DNA of 64,000 bases from Streptomyces sp. NBC_00775 (GCF_036347135.1 NZ_CP108938.1:5642001-5706000); one strand, 5' to 3'. Counted from the stretch's first letter, positions 18,920 through 28,662 are shown. Numbers and translations are program-made. Notes: generated from the sequence alone by a model not told the origin.

Positions 18920-20155
18920 GTGCGAGTACCCGAGCGCGCGCGGAAGTTCGTCAACGTGCTGCTGAGTCTGGTCGCCGTGGCCGGCATCGGCTGGAGCGGC
19001 CTGGAGATCTGGCAGGTCCTGTACGGCCGGTACCAGATCAACGAGGCCTGCGCGGGACTCGTCCCGGCCGGGCGTGTGCTCGCACTCTCCCCGGCGGGCG
19101 GCTCCATCTCGCACCGGGTGGCCGCCGAGGGCACCATCGAGCTCAACGCGGGACTGCCGCAGGACTGCGAGATCTTCAGCACCGAGGCGGGGGAGAAGTA
19201 CGGCACCCGCAGCGGCGAGCGCTGGTTCTTCACGGGCGCGGTGGGCGTCGTGCCCGGCGACAAAGCCGTCATCGCCGACGATCCGATATCCAGCATCCTC
19301 GACTCGTACGCCGACTACACCTACCCCGCCCAGCCGCTCGGCGGCGGCATAACCGGCCTGGTCTCGGACACGGGCGTCACCGTCCAACTCCCGTGCCCCG
19401 AGGGAAAGTCCGACGGCGAGTCGATCAAGGCGCTGTGGGCCAGGGCCTCGCTCATGGACCCCGGGCCGCCCTTCACCGAGAACGGCCAGCTCACCGCCCA
19501 CGACCGGAGCGTCCTCGCCGAGACCGCCGTGGGCACCGCCAACAACCTCGCCGCACGGCTGGGCTGCGCCGACCGGCTGCCCGATCCGCCGGAGGACATC
19601 CCCGCCCTGACCGAGGGCCCGACCTCGGCCTCGCACGCGGACGGCACCTGCGCCTGGTACCGCAAGGCCGGCTTCCCCCGCCAGGAACTGCTCGCTGACC
19701 AGGTGCTCGAAAGCCGCGTGGACGACACGCTGTGGGACGAGAGTTGCGGCCTCGTGGTCAGCGACACCCGCGCGCGCGACCTCTGGTACGCGCACCACGA
19801 CGACATCAAGGACCTCGACGAGCCGACCCGCGCGGGTGACTGGTTCGTCTCCTTCCACACGTACTCCGGGGAGGACGCGAAGTACGTCGAGCTCACAGTC
19901 GACGGCAACGACGACCTTCCCGAGCCCGCGGAACCGGGCAAGGCGGGCCGCAGCCGCGATGAATCGATCTGGTGGGCGTCCTCCGTCTGCGACGGAGCGC
20001 CCCAGATCCACACGATGACCGTCGCCTACCCGTACGACAAACTGACGGCACCCGCGTACGAGAAGGTCTTCCGCGCCTACGTCACCGACACCGCCGAGCG
20101 CCGCGGCTGCACGGACACCAAGTTCCCCGCGTCCTCGACCTTCCGCGCCGACTAG
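18920..20155 (+). CDS. Conserved membrane-anchored protein of unknown function
   Basis: About 411 aa. GTG 18920 (MRVPERARKFVNVLLSL) follows a G-rich stretch; GTG 18893 is also possible. One N-terminal transmembrane segment (VNVLLSLVAVAGIGWSGLEI, about residues 10-30) would leave the rest outside the membrane. The extracytoplasmic part has at least eight cysteines (for example NEACAGL, PQDCEIF, VQLPCPEG, GTCAWYRK, ESCGLVV, SSVCDGA, RRGCTDT), suggesting disulphides. No domain is recognised. It ends nine bases before the next gene, so the two may be co-transcribed. Confidence 0.75.
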   Translation: MRVPERARKFVNVLLSLVAVAGIGWSGLEIWQVLYGRYQINEACAGLVPAGRVLALSPAGGSISHRVAAEGTIELNAGLPQDCEIFSTEAGEKYGTRSGERWFFTGAVGVVPGDKAVIADDPISSILDSYADYTYPAQPLGGGITGLVSDTGVTVQLPCPEGKSDGESIKALWARASLMDPGPPFTENGQLTAHDRSVLAETAVGTANNLAARLGCADRLPDPPEDIPALTEGPTSASHADGTCAWYRKAGFPRQELLADQVLESRVDDTLWDESCGLVVSDTRARDLWYAHHDDIKDLDEPTRAGDWFVSFHTYSGEDAKYVELTVDGNDDLPEPAEPGKAGRSRDESIWWASSVCDGAPQIHTMTVAYPYDKLTAPAYEKVFRAYVTDTAERRGCTDTKFPASSTFRAD

Positions 20156-20164
20156 GCTCCCGGC

Positions 20165-20977
20165 ATGCCGCCCGCCAAGAAGCGCACCCGCACCTACGAC
20201 TCCGCCAAGATCCGCGCCGCGGTGCTCGCACAGTTCGGGAACGTACGAGAAGGCGTACGCGCCCTGACCGATGAGCAGTTGGCGGGGGCCACCGGCCTCG
20301 GGGACTGGAGCGTGCGGGACTTGGCCGCGCACATCACCATGGCCGTCGAGACCGTCAGCCGGAACATCGACCGCCCGGAGCCCGCTCAGCAGGAGCCGGT
20401 CCCGCGGAAACTCGCCCTGCTCGACTGGCCGTTCGTGACGGCGGCCCGAGCCGGGGACATCGCCGACGGTACGCGTCAACTCGCCGCCGGCAACCCCGAC
20501 CTCGACGCGCTCTACGCCCGCACCGAGCAGCGGGTCACCGAGCGGCTGGCCACGGCCCCCGACGACCGGCTGCTTGTCACCCGCACCGGTGCCATGACCC
20601 TCGCCGACTACCTCGTGACCCGCACCGTCGAACTCGTCGTCCACACCGACGACCTGAACCGCGCCGTGCCCGGCCTCGACATCCCGTACGACCGGCAGGC
20701 CCTCGCCGCCTGCACCCGGCTGCTCGCCGACGCGCTCGCCGTGAAGGCGCCCGGCGCGTCGACGGAGGTACGGATTCCGCCGTACGCCGTCGTGCAGTGC
20801 GTGGAAGGGCCGCGGCACACTCGCGGCACCCCGCCGAACGTCGTCGAGACGGATCCGCTGACGTGGCTCCGGCTCGCGACGGGGCGCGTGGCCTGGAAGG
20901 CGGCGCTGGAAGACGCCAAGGTCAGCGCAAGCGGAGAACGCGCCGACCTCGGGGGGCTCCTGCCCTTGATGGGCTGA
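20165..20977 (+). CDS. Maleylpyruvate isomerase / mycothiol-dependent (DinB-like) family protein
   Basis: 270 aa with the N-terminal four-helix DinB-like domain: LTDEQLAGATGLGDWSVRDL followed by AAHITMAVETV, where the histidine after the Trp motif is the first metal ligand. TLADYLVTRTVELVVHTDDL, about residues 140-160, gives the second conserved His/Asp cluster. The C-terminal part (VRIPPYAVVQCVEG) resembles the sterol-carrier-like extension of this family. Substrate unknown. It sits directly after the preceding gene and its stop codon lies at the edge of a dispersed repeat. Confidence 0.8.
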   Translation: MPPAKKRTRTYDSAKIRAAVLAQFGNVREGVRALTDEQLAGATGLGDWSVRDLAAHITMAVETVSRNIDRPEPAQQEPVPRKLALLDWPFVTAARAGDIADGTRQLAAGNPDLDALYARTEQRVTERLATAPDDRLLVTRTGAMTLADYLVTRTVELVVHTDDLNRAVPGLDIPYDRQALAACTRLLADALAVKAPGASTEVRIPPYAVVQCVEGPRHTRGTPPNVVETDPLTWLRLATGRVAWKAALEDAKVSASGERADLGGLLPLMG

Positions 20978-21178
20978 GCCCCTCCGGCCCCCGTGGGATG
21001 TGTGTCGCCTGCGGGTGAGTGGGGGTTGCTCGCGCAGTTCCCCGCGCCCCTAAAAGGGGCGCGGGGAACTGCGCAATCTTTTGGATCAGCCCCCATCCAC
21101 CCGCGGCCGACGAACAACGCACGGGGTCGAAGGGGCGGAGCCCCTGGGGGATGGGACGGGTAGGGGCGGCGGGGGCGA
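20972..21178 (+). repeat. Composite dispersed palindromic element, copy 2
   Basis: The central 20-bp palindrome is at 21032-21051 / 21055-21074 with an AAA loop, and the right outer arm ends at 21178. The left outer arm is decayed and merges with the stop codon of the preceding gene. Likely terminator. Confidence 0.8.
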
Positions 21179-21221
21179 AAAACCAGGGAACCAACCACCC
21201 CAGTGCTCCCGTCACACCGGC

Positions 21222-22022
21222 ATGGACAAGCAGCGACTGGCCCTCACCGCATTGACCCTGCTTCCGCTCGCGGTGGCCTGCGGCACCGAGTCGGCCGGCG
21301 GCAGCGGTTCCGTGGGGTCGCCCTCGTCCCCCGTCACCGAAGTCCACTGGACCATCGACAGCCTCACCGTGGACGGCACGACCAGGCAGGCCCCCGCCAG
21401 CGCCTACCTGCGAATCGACAAGGACGGCCGGGCCAGCGGCAACCTCGGCTGCAACGGATTCGGCTCGACCGCCACCGTCAAGGGCGACCGCGTCGAGTTC
21501 GGCCGGCTCGAGACGACCGACATGGGCTGCCAGAAGGGCCCGATGACCTTCGAGGAGAACATGAGCCGCACCTTCGTCAACAGCTCGTTCACCACGAAGG
21601 TCAAGGGCGACAAGCTGACGCTCACCACCGACGAGGGCGACCGCGTCAGCCTCAGCAAGGAGCAGGACGCGCCTCTGTACGGCACGAAGTGGACCGTCAC
21701 GGCGCTCGGTGACGCGAACAGCGCCCAGTCCCTCCCGAAGGGCGCCGAGGGCAAGGCGTACTTCGTCCTCGACAAGAAGCACGGCACCCTCTCCGGCCGC
21801 CTCGGCTGCAACCACGTCTCCGCGAAGGCGACCGTCCGCGACGGACATATCACCCTCGGCGCGCCCAAGACGACCCGCATGATGTGCGACGGCTCACTCA
21901 TGGACACCGAGAAGACCTTGCTCGGCCTCTTCGGCGGCACGGTCGTATACGAACTGGATCACCGCACCCTCACGCTGACCAGCACAAACGGCGCGATCAT
22001 CAGCGCTGTCGCCGACGAGTGA
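21222..22022 (+). CDS. META-domain (HslJ-like) lipoprotein
   Basis: 266 aa. ATG 21222 gives a short positively charged N-terminus and a lipobox LAVAC (Cys about residue 20), so the mature protein should be a lipoprotein on the outer face of the membrane. Two META-type repeats are visible: TEVHWTIDSLTVDG...SGNLGCNGFGSTATV with DMGC, and YGTKWTVTALGD...SGRLGCNHVSAKATV with MMC. The paired GxLGCN and C-terminal Cys of each repeat probably form disulphides. Bacterial META proteins are linked to heat or envelope stress, but no specific function can be assigned here. Confidence 0.87.
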   Translation: MDKQRLALTALTLLPLAVACGTESAGGSGSVGSPSSPVTEVHWTIDSLTVDGTTRQAPASAYLRIDKDGRASGNLGCNGFGSTATVKGDRVEFGRLETTDMGCQKGPMTFEENMSRTFVNSSFTTKVKGDKLTLTTDEGDRVSLSKEQDAPLYGTKWTVTALGDANSAQSLPKGAEGKAYFVLDKKHGTLSGRLGCNHVSAKATVRDGHITLGAPKTTRMMCDGSLMDTEKTLLGLFGGTVVYELDHRTLTLTSTNGAIISAVADE

Positions 22023-22046
22023 TCCATTAGGGTCCCGTATCCCCAA

Positions 22047-22083
22047 TTCGGACCAGTGGTCGATCTCGCCTACACTCGGAGGC
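22047..22083 (+). promoter_or_regulatory. Promoter directly upstream of purF
   Basis: TTCGGA (22047-22052) and TACACT (22071-22076) are 18 bases apart. The -10 ends seven bases before the GTG of purF, giving a near-leaderless transcript, although a GGAGG sequence (22078-22082) also precedes the start. Confidence 0.5.
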
Positions 22084-23610
22084 GTGCCACGTGGTGACGG
22101 TCGACTCAATCATGATCTGCTCCCCGGTGAGAAAGGCCCCCAGGACGCTTGCGGCGTCTTCGGTGTCTGGGCTCCGGGCGAAGAGGTCGCCAAGCTCACT
22201 TACTTCGGGCTCTACGCCCTCCAGCATCGGGGCCAGGAATCCGCGGGAATCGCGGTCAGCAACGGCTCCCAGATCCTCGTCTTCAAGGACATGGGCCTTG
22301 TGTCCCAGGTCTTCGACGAGACCTCTCTAGGGTCGCTCCAGGGTCATATCGCGGTCGGTCACGCCCGCTACTCGACCACCGGTGCCTCCACCTGGGAGAA
22401 CGCCCAGCCGACGTTCCGTGCCACCGCGCACGGCTCCATCGCGCTCGGCCACAACGGCAACCTCGTCAACACGGCGCAGCTCGCCGAGATGGTCGCCGAC
22501 CTTCCCAAGCAGGAAGGCCGCACCACGCGTGTGGCGGCCACCAACGACACCGACCTCCTCACCGCGCTCCTCGCGGCGCAGGTCGACGACGACGGCAAGC
22601 CGCTGACCATAGAAGAGGCTTCCGCCAAGATCCTCCCGCAGGTCAAGGGCGCCTTCTCCCTCGTCTTCATGAACGAGCACACCCTGTACGCGGCCCGCGA
22701 CCCGCAGGGCATCCGCCCGCTGGTCCTCGGCCGGCTGGAGCGCGGCTGGGTCGTCGCCTCCGAGTCCGCCGCCCTCGACATCTGCGGCGCGAGCTATGTG
22801 CGCGAGATCGAGCCGGGCGAGTTCGTCGCCATCGACGAGAACGGGCTCCGTACCTCGCGATTCGCGGAAGCGAAGCCCAAGGGCTGTGTCTTCGAGTACG
22901 TCTATCTGGCCCGCCCCGACACGGACATCGCCGGCCGGAACGTGTACCTCTCGCGCGTCGAGATGGGCCGCAGGCTCGCCAAGGAAGCCCCTGTGGAGGC
23001 CGATCTGGTGATAGCGACCCCGGAGTCCGGGACGCCCGCCGCGATCGGTTACGCGGAAGCCTCCGGCATCCCGTTCGGCGCCGGCCTGGTCAAGAACGCG
23101 TACGTCGGCCGGACCTTCATCCAGCCCTCCCAGACGATCCGCCAGCTCGGTATCCGCCTGAAGCTGAACCCGCTGAAGGAAGTCATCAAGGGCAAGCGCC
23201 TGGTCGTCGTCGACGACTCGATCGTGCGCGGCAACACCCAGCGCGCGCTGGTGCGCATGCTCCGCGAGGCCGGCGCGGCGGAGGTCCACATCCGGATCTC
23301 GTCCCCGCCCGTGAAGTGGCCCTGCTTCTTCGGCATCGACTTCGCGACCCGCGCGGAGCTGATCGCCAACGGCATGACCATCGAGGAGATCGGCACCTCG
23401 CTCGGCGCCGACTCCCTCTCGTACATCTCCATCGACGGCATGATCGAGGCCACGACCATCGACAAGCCGAACCTGTGCCGCGCCTGCTTCGACGGCGAGT
23501 ACCCGATGGACCTTCCGGACCCCGAGCTGCTCGGGAAGCAGCTTCTGGAGACCGAGCTGGCCGCGGGTCCCGCAGCCACGGCCGCGTCCGACGCCATCCG
23601 TCGCCCGTAA
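22084..23610 (+). CDS. purF: Amidophosphoribosyltransferase
   Basis: First committed step of purine synthesis: PRPP plus glutamine gives phosphoribosylamine. The 508-aa precursor starts MPRGDGRLNHDLLPGEKGPQ; the catalytic N-terminal cysteine lies in DACGVFGVWAPG (about residue 23), so the first 22 residues look like the cleaved propeptide seen in Bacillus-type enzymes. The glutaminase domain has YFGLYALQHRGQESAG. The phosphoribosyltransferase domain has the PRPP loop VVVDDSIVRGNTQ (about 375-387). Cysteines in CFFGIDF and LCRACFDGEYP are consistent with the iron-sulphur-containing class. Confidence 0.97.
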   Translation: MPRGDGRLNHDLLPGEKGPQDACGVFGVWAPGEEVAKLTYFGLYALQHRGQESAGIAVSNGSQILVFKDMGLVSQVFDETSLGSLQGHIAVGHARYSTTGASTWENAQPTFRATAHGSIALGHNGNLVNTAQLAEMVADLPKQEGRTTRVAATNDTDLLTALLAAQVDDDGKPLTIEEASAKILPQVKGAFSLVFMNEHTLYAARDPQGIRPLVLGRLERGWVVASESAALDICGASYVREIEPGEFVAIDENGLRTSRFAEAKPKGCVFEYVYLARPDTDIAGRNVYLSRVEMGRRLAKEAPVEADLVIATPESGTPAAIGYAEASGIPFGAGLVKNAYVGRTFIQPSQTIRQLGIRLKLNPLKEVIKGKRLVVVDDSIVRGNTQRALVRMLREAGAAEVHIRISSPPVKWPCFFGIDFATRAELIANGMTIEEIGTSLGADSLSYISIDGMIEATTIDKPNLCRACFDGEYPMDLPDPELLGKQLLETELAAGPAATAASDAIRRP

Positions 23611-23653
23611 GCGCCGTAGAGCCCCGTTTCACCAACCCGAAAGATCCCAGGCA

Positions 23654-24751
23654 ATGTCTGCTGTGTCCGATCAGGGGACTCCGTCCCCGGGCAGTACCGG
23701 TGCTTCCTACGCGGCTGCCGGCGTCGACATCGAAGCGGGCGACCGCGCCGTAGAGCTGATGAAGGAGTGGGTGAAGAAGACGCAGCGCCCCGAGGTCCTC
23801 GGCGGCCTCGGCGGGTTCGCCGGCCTCTTCGACGCCTCCGCCCTCAAGCGGTACGAGCGCCCGCTGCTCGCCTCCGCCACGGACGGCGTGGGCACCAAGG
23901 TCGACCTCGCCCGCCAGCTCGGCGTGTACGACACCATCGGCCACGACCTGGTCGCGATGGTCATGGACGACATCGTGGTGTGCGGCGCCGAGCCGCTCTT
24001 CATGACCGACTACATCTGTGTCGGCAAGGTCCACCCGGAGCGCGTGGCGGCCATCGTCAAGGGCATCGCCGAGGGCTGTGTCCTCGCGGGCTGCGCCCTC
24101 GTCGGCGGCGAGACGGCCGAGCACCCGGGCCTGCTGGGTCCGGACGACTTCGATGTCGCGGGCGCCGGTACGGGCGTGGTCGAGGCCGACCAGCTGCTCG
24201 GCCCGGATCGTATCCGTACGGGTGACGCGGTGATCGCCATGGCGGCCTCCGGTCTTCACTCGAACGGGTACTCGCTCGTCCGGCACGTCCTCTTCGACCG
24301 GGCCAACCTGAGCCTGGACCAGCACGTCGAGGAGTTCGGCCGCACGCTCGGCGAGGAGCTCCTGGAGCCCACCAAGATCTACTCGCTGGACTGCCTGGCG
24401 CTGACGAAGACCGCTCAGGTGCACGCCTTCAGCCACATCACCGGCGGCGGGCTCGCGGCCAACCTGGCCCGGGTCATCCCGGACGGGCTGCACGCGATCG
24501 TGGACCGCGAGACCTGGACCCCGGCCCCGGTCTTCGACCTCGTCGGCAAGACCGGCGACGTCGAGCGCCTGGAGCTGGAGAAGACGCTGAACATGGGCGT
24601 CGGCATGATCGCGATCGTCCCCGAGGAGTCCGCGGACGTGGCCCTCGCCTCCCTCGCGGACCGTGGCGTGGACGCCTGGATCGCCGGTGAGATCACCGAG
24701 CGGGGCGAGCACGCGACGGGCGCGGCGCTGATCGGCGACTACGCCAAGTAA
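23654..24751 (+). CDS. purM: Phosphoribosylformylglycinamidine cyclo-ligase (AIR synthetase)
   Basis: Converts FGAM to AIR with ATP. The 365-aa protein has the expected PurM segments SYAAAGVDIEAGDRAVELMK, LLASATDGVGTKVDLA, DIVVCGAEPLFMTDY, ALVGGETAEHPG and HITGGGLAANLARV. The ATG at 23654 is 43 bases after the purF stop, so purF-purM probably form one operon, which ends at the hairpin at 24771. Confidence 0.98.
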   Translation: MSAVSDQGTPSPGSTGASYAAAGVDIEAGDRAVELMKEWVKKTQRPEVLGGLGGFAGLFDASALKRYERPLLASATDGVGTKVDLARQLGVYDTIGHDLVAMVMDDIVVCGAEPLFMTDYICVGKVHPERVAAIVKGIAEGCVLAGCALVGGETAEHPGLLGPDDFDVAGAGTGVVEADQLLGPDRIRTGDAVIAMAASGLHSNGYSLVRHVLFDRANLSLDQHVEEFGRTLGEELLEPTKIYSLDCLALTKTAQVHAFSHITGGGLAANLARVIPDGLHAIVDRETWTPAPVFDLVGKTGDVERLELEKTLNMGVGMIAIVPEESADVALASLADRGVDAWIAGEITERGEHATGAALIGDYAK

Positions 24752-24770
24752 GCCGTCACGGCAGCACGAA

Positions 24771-24802
24771 ACCCGGTCCGGCGCTGAAGCCCCGGACCGG
24801 GT
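24771..24802 (+). terminator. Terminator after purM
   Basis: Perfect 11-bp arms at 24771-24781 (ACCCGGTCCGG) and 24792-24802, 19 bases after the purM stop, with no T-tract. Confidence 0.75.
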
Positions 24803-24922
24803 GAAGTGCAGCTGCTACGAGATCCGCTACAAGAAATCCGCCAGAAGAAATCCGCTACGAGAAATCTGCTGAGAAAGATCGCGGAAAGCTGGTTCGCGAA
24901 AACTGCGAGGGACGCTGCTGCG

Positions 24923-25180
24923 TCAAGCGCCGCGACGTTGCGACGTGGGACCGGACTGGTCGTCCTCGTCCTCATCGTCGTCGTTATAGAGATCCGCGTA
25001 CTGAGCGTACGGGTCGTCTTCTTCCTCGTCGTCGTCCTCGAACGGCTCGCCATTCGGCGGCTGGCTCGAAGTCGAAGCGCCCAGCTCATTGGCCAGACGC
25101 GAGAGGTCAGTCCCGCCGCTGCTGTACTTCAGCTGGCGGGCGACCTTCGTCTGCTTGGCCTTTGCCCGGCCGCGCCCCAT
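24923..25180 (-). CDS. DUF3073 family protein
   Basis: 85 aa. The ATG at 25180, preceded by GAGGGGGTCGAGCC, gives the characteristic basic start MGRGRAKAKQTKVARQLKYS. The C-terminal half is extremely acidic (EPFEDDDEEEDDPYAQYADL, then DDDEDEDDQS). This basic-head, acidic-tail layout is diagnostic of the actinobacterial DUF3073 family, whose function is unknown; a nucleic-acid- or ribosome-associated role would fit the charge pattern but is speculative. The gene is convergent with purM. Confidence 0.9.
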   Translation of the reverse strand: MGRGRAKAKQTKVARQLKYSSGGTDLSRLANELGASTSSQPPNGEPFEDDDEEEDDPYAQYADLYNDDDEDEDDQSGPTSQRRGA

Positions 25181-25401
25181 GGCTCGACCCCCTCGGATAC
25201 GGGGCTCGGTGGCCCCAGAGTCTTGACACGCGTTCATGATCTGGAACGGGCTCTCCGTGGAGAGACCGGTCCGTAGGGCTTCCACGGTACCTGAGCCCGC
25301 GCCCATACGGTACGTCGCCCGCACTACGCGCCTTTGCCCAGAACCCGCGAGGTGCCCTGTCCTCGCTGGTCAACCGCGATTTTAACCTCTTCTTGGCGGA
25401 C

Positions 25402-25451
25402 GACCCGCCGACAGACGTGAGAGTTCTCTCTAAGTGTCCCATCGGCGGGTC
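25402..25451. terminator. Nested hairpin between vdh and the DUF3073 gene
   Basis: Perfect 10-bp arms GACCCGCCGA (25402-25411) and TCGGCGGGTC (25442-25451) enclose a second palindrome GAGAGTTCTCTC (25419-25430). It lies 50 bases downstream of vdh and upstream of the DUF3073 gene on the same strand, so it may terminate vdh. The rest of the 321-base gap 25181-25501 shows no gene. Confidence 0.5.
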
Positions 25452-25501
25452 CCTGACAAGCCCGTGGGCGAGCGCGCGTCAGGCCGGAAGGAGTGGCTCC
25501 G

Positions 25502-26599
25502 CTATCCGCGGTGCCGCGCCTCCGCCATCCGCTGCTCGGCGATCCGGTCGGCCGCGGCGGCCGGCGGAATCCCGTCCTCCTTCGCACGTGCGAATATGGC
25601 CAGCGTGGTGTCGAAGATCTTCGCGGCCTTCGCCTTGCACCGGTCGAAGTCGAAGCCGTGCAGCTCGTCGGCGACCTGGATGACACCGCCCGCGTTCACG
25701 ACGTAGTCGGGGGCGTACAGGATCCCGCGGTCCGCGAGGTCCTTCTCCACACCCGGGTGCGACAGCTGGTTGTTGGCCGCGCCGCACACGATCCTCGCGG
25801 TGAGCACCGGCACGGAGGCGTCGTTCAGCGCCCCGCCCAGCGCGCACGGGGCGTAGATGTCCAGACCCTCGGTGCGGATGAGTGCCTCGGTGTCCGCGAC
25901 GGCCGTGACACCGGCCGGGTGCCTGTCGAGGATCCGGCGCACCGACTCCTCCCGTACGTCCGTGATCACGACCTCGGCGCCGTCGTCCAGCAGGTGCTGC
26001 ACGAGGTGGTGGCCCACCTTGCCCACGCCGGCGACGCCCACCTTGCGGCCGCGCAGCGTCGGGTCGCCCCACAGGTGCTGGGCGGAGGCCCGCATGCCCT
26101 GGAAGACACCGAAGGCGGTGAGGACGGAGGAGTCCCCGGCGCCGCCGTTCTCGGGGGAGCGGCCGGTCGTCCAGCGGCACTCGCGGGCCACGACGTCCAT
26201 GTCGGCGACGTACGTACCGACGTCGCACGCGGTGACGTACCGGCCGCCGAGCGAGGCCACGAAGCGGCCGTACGCGAGGAGCAGCGCCTCGGACTTGATC
26301 TGCTCGGGGTCTCCGATGATCACGGCCTTGCCGCCGCCGTGGTCGAGACCGGCCATGGCGTTCTTGTAGGACATGCCGCGCGAGAGGTTCAGGGCGTCGG
26401 CGACGGCCTCCTCCTCGCTCGCGTACGGGTAGAAGCGCGTACCGCCGAGGGCGGGGCCCAGTGCGGTGGAGTGGATGGCGATCACGGCCTTCAGGCCGCT
26501 GGCGCGGTCCTGGCAGAGCACGACTTGCTCATGACCGCCCTGATCCGAGTGGAACAGGGTGTGCAGTACATCAGCAGGTGCGCCGGTTACGTCGGTCAC
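25502..26599 (-). CDS. vdh: Valine (branched-chain amino acid) dehydrogenase
   Basis: NAD-dependent oxidative deamination of valine and other branched-chain amino acids, supplying alpha-keto acids for branched-chain acyl-CoA primers and polyketide precursors. The 365-aa product belongs to the Leu/Phe/Val/Glu dehydrogenase family: [20 protein letters not shown], catalytic lysine region [16 protein letters not shown] (about residue 80), nucleotide-binding [16 protein letters not shown] and [18 protein letters not shown] 26599 follows GGGAG at eight bases. It closely matches the Streptomyces Vdh that I know, beside the bldC region. Confidence 0.95.
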   Translation of the reverse strand: MTDVTGAPADVLHTLFHSDQGGHEQVVLCQDRASGLKAVIAIHSTALGPALGGTRFYPYASEEEAVADALNLSRGMSYKNAMAGLDHGGGKAVIIGDPEQIKSEALLLAYGRFVASLGGRYVTACDVGTYVADMDVVARECRWTTGRSPENGGAGDSSVLTAFGVFQGMRASAQHLWGDPTLRGRKVGVAGVGKVGHHLVQHLLDDGAEVVITDVREESVRRILDRHPAGVTAVADTEALIRTEGLDIYAPCALGGALNDASVPVLTARIVCGAANNQLSHPGVEKDLADRGILYAPDYVVNAGGVIQVADELHGFDFDRCKAKAAKIFDTTLAIFARAKEDGIPPAAAADRIAEQRMAEARHRG

Positions 26600-26821
26600 T
26601 GTGGTGACTCCCAGGTAATAAGCGGCGGTTGGGTGCGGGGCCCGTGCGGATGGCGGGCTCCGTGGGCATGAGACTAGAGCCTGCGCCCACCCGCCTTCGG
26701 TGCAGTGTTCAGGATCACCCACTGGCGGAGTACAGCCATGGTTCGATTTGCATAGGTTTCTCGTCAGGTTGTGAGCGGTTTTCGCTGGTTTTCCCGGTGG
26801 CCAACGGGGGAGGGAGCAGGC

Positions 26822-27670
26822 GTGCCCAAGGTGTCCTCGGTGATCGTCCCGTACGCGTCGTATCTGCGTGTGTACGAACCGCTGGCCGCCTTCCCGGAGC
26901 CGGAGCGCGGCCACTGGGCGCGCTATGCCCGCCGGGCCGAGCGCCCCTCGTACCAGGACGAACTGCGCCGCTCGCTGGCCGACTTGCTGCCCACCCCGCC
27001 GATCCCGGTGCCGGTGCACGAGAGCAGCGAGGCGTTCGTCGCGGAGGTCGACGGGGTGCTGTGCGTCTGCCCCTGGCGCACCCGGCTGCGTGGCTGGCAG
27101 GCCCTGGGCGAGCTGGCCGAGGAGCTGCCGGCGCCCGTGCTCGACGCGGTGCTGCCGCCGCTGGTGCGCCGTCAGGCCACCCTGGACTACGAGCGCTGGA
27201 TGGCCCGCAACCCCGACGCCCGCCCGTGGATCCGCACCTCGACCTGGCAGGTGCCGCTGAACTGGTTCGTGCTCGTCTCCGACGAGGAGCGGGAGTACGA
27301 GAAGGGGGCCGGGCCCGGCGGTGCCGCGCCGGTGCTGCGCTACCGGACGCCGATGGTGCAGGCCCGGCGGCGGACGGCACGGGCCCTGAAGACGCTGAAG
27401 GACACCCTCGGCGAGGGGCCGCTCATCGACGGTCTGGTGGACGTGGGGCGCTGGCTGGAGGAGTTCCACCCGCGCTCGCTCGTGGAGCTGGACTACGGCG
27501 GGCTCGTGCACGTCCTGCCCGCCGCACATCTCGAAGGGGACCACTCGGCCGCGGACGTCGCCGAGGGCATCGAGGCGCTGCGTGACGGGGACGGGGCCGC
27601 GGCGGGCGAGGCGTACGGGCGGCTCGTGGAGCGGTGGCGGTCGGTCAGGGACCGGCGCTCGGCGAACTGA
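26822..27670 (+). CDS. Conserved Streptomyces protein of unknown function
   Basis: 282 aa. GTG 26822 is preceded by GGGAGGGAGCAGGC at good spacing, so it is preferred over upstream ATG 26771. The protein is soluble with no signal peptide. It starts [20 protein letters not shown], contains the Trp-rich segment [20 protein letters not shown] (about residues 138-157) and a conserved-looking [20 protein letters not shown]. No catalytic motif is recognised. It is divergent from vdh and upstream of bldC, an arrangement retained in Streptomyces core chromosomes. Confidence 0.85.
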   Translation: MPKVSSVIVPYASYLRVYEPLAAFPEPERGHWARYARRAERPSYQDELRRSLADLLPTPPIPVPVHESSEAFVAEVDGVLCVCPWRTRLRGWQALGELAEELPAPVLDAVLPPLVRRQATLDYERWMARNPDARPWIRTSTWQVPLNWFVLVSDEEREYEKGAGPGGAAPVLRYRTPMVQARRRTARALKTLKDTLGEGPLIDGLVDVGRWLEEFHPRSLVELDYGGLVHVLPAAHLEGDHSAADVAEGIEALRDGDGAAAGEAYGRLVERWRSVRDRRSAN

Positions 27671-28280
27671 GGCGGGACCTGGGAGGCCTCTGGGGTTCCC
27701 GAGACGGGACGCGCGAGGCCTCTGGGGTTCCTGGGGCGTGCGAGCCGCATGTGCAGTGTGATCTGCTTCTCACTGGATCGCGTCGAACTCGCGTATGGTC
27801 CTCACACGCTGAAGACCCTCACTCCGGGACGTTGGTCCCGATCCGGGCTTTTGCGTCAAGCGGGTGTCAAGCGTGACGGATGGCACTTACCTGGCTCTTG
27901 CGTCGCTTGCCACCCCTCGTGTCAAAATAGGACAAGGAGTCCGGGGGAGGGCTCCGTCTACCCACGTATGGGTGGAATCTCAGCATTGCACGCTATGGGG
28001 GGTCTGGTGACTCCTGATCGCCCTGTGACTGATCGTCACAGTGGCGTGACTGTCCGCTATGGCATGGTCCATCGGCTTCCGTCGCTGATGAACACCTGGG
28101 AGGGCAATTCCATCGGTTTGGCCGACGCGGTTGGACAGATGGTGTAGTTGTAGTGCCGAGGACAAGCCGTTCGTCCTATAACCGACTCGACTCGCGTCCG
28201 CCATTTCGGGCAACGCGGGTCAAGGTGCAGAATTTAGAGGAATGAACCGAGAAGGTTCGGTTCTCCCGAGGAGGCCGCTC
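27671..28280 (+). promoter_or_regulatory. Long non-coding region upstream of bldC
   Basis: 610 bases without a convincing gene; the one open frame ending at 28147 lacks Streptomyces codon bias and a ribosome-binding site. Promoter-like elements include TTGCCA with an AT-rich CAAAATAGG about 17 bases downstream (near 27908-27937) and TATAAC near 28178. The last 60 bases before bldC contain a small hairpin (GAACC/GGTTC, about 28242-28258) and the GAGGAGG ribosome-binding site. Confidence 0.5.
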
Positions 28281-28487
28281 ATGACCGCTCGCACCCCTGA
28301 TGCCGAGCCGCTGCTGACCCCGGCTGAGGTCGCCACGATGTTCCGCGTCGACCCCAAGACGGTCACGCGGTGGGCGAAGGCCGGCAAGCTTACGTCCATC
28401 CGCACGCTCGGCGGGCACCGCCGCTATCGCGAGGCTGAGGTCCGCGCACTGCTCGCGGGTATCCCGCAGCAGCGCAGCGAGGCCTGA
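28281..28487 (+). CDS. bldC: MerR-like developmental regulator BldC
   Basis: 68-aa DNA-binding protein that controls the onset of differentiation and antibiotic production in Streptomyces. It is a single winged helix-turn-helix related to MerR: LLTPAEVATMFRVDPKTVTR, then WAKAGKLTSIRTLGGHRRYR (residues about 12-52). It lacks the MerR effector domain and binds direct repeats cooperatively. ATG 28281 has a strong GAGGAGG six bases upstream and gives the known 68-residue length. It is followed by a strong intrinsic terminator at 28622. Confidence 0.98.
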   Translation: MTARTPDAEPLLTPAEVATMFRVDPKTVTRWAKAGKLTSIRTLGGHRRYREAEVRALLAGIPQQRSEA

Positions 28488-28621
28488 ACAACTGCATAAC
28501 CGGACAATTCGACAGGTCCCCCAACCCGTCGAGGCGCCCGAACCACAGCTCCAAGCGACGCGGGTTCTGCCCCAACAGAGCCCACGCCCAAGGTTTTCTG
28601 GCACTGACAAGGGTGCGTCGT

Positions 28622-28662
28622 AGATCGCGCTGGACTCCGCCGAGTCCAGCGCGATCTTTTTT
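28622..28662 (+). terminator. Intrinsic terminator after bldC
   Basis: Perfect 16-bp arms at 28622-28637 and 28642-28657, four-base loop, immediately followed by a T-run to 28662. The sequence from the bldC stop to here (134 bases) shows no gene. Confidence 0.92.

Noticed and set aside
27749..28147. A 132-codon open frame upstream of bldC
   Set aside because: No ribosome-binding site, no Streptomyces third-position bias, and it crosses promoter-like AT-rich sequence.
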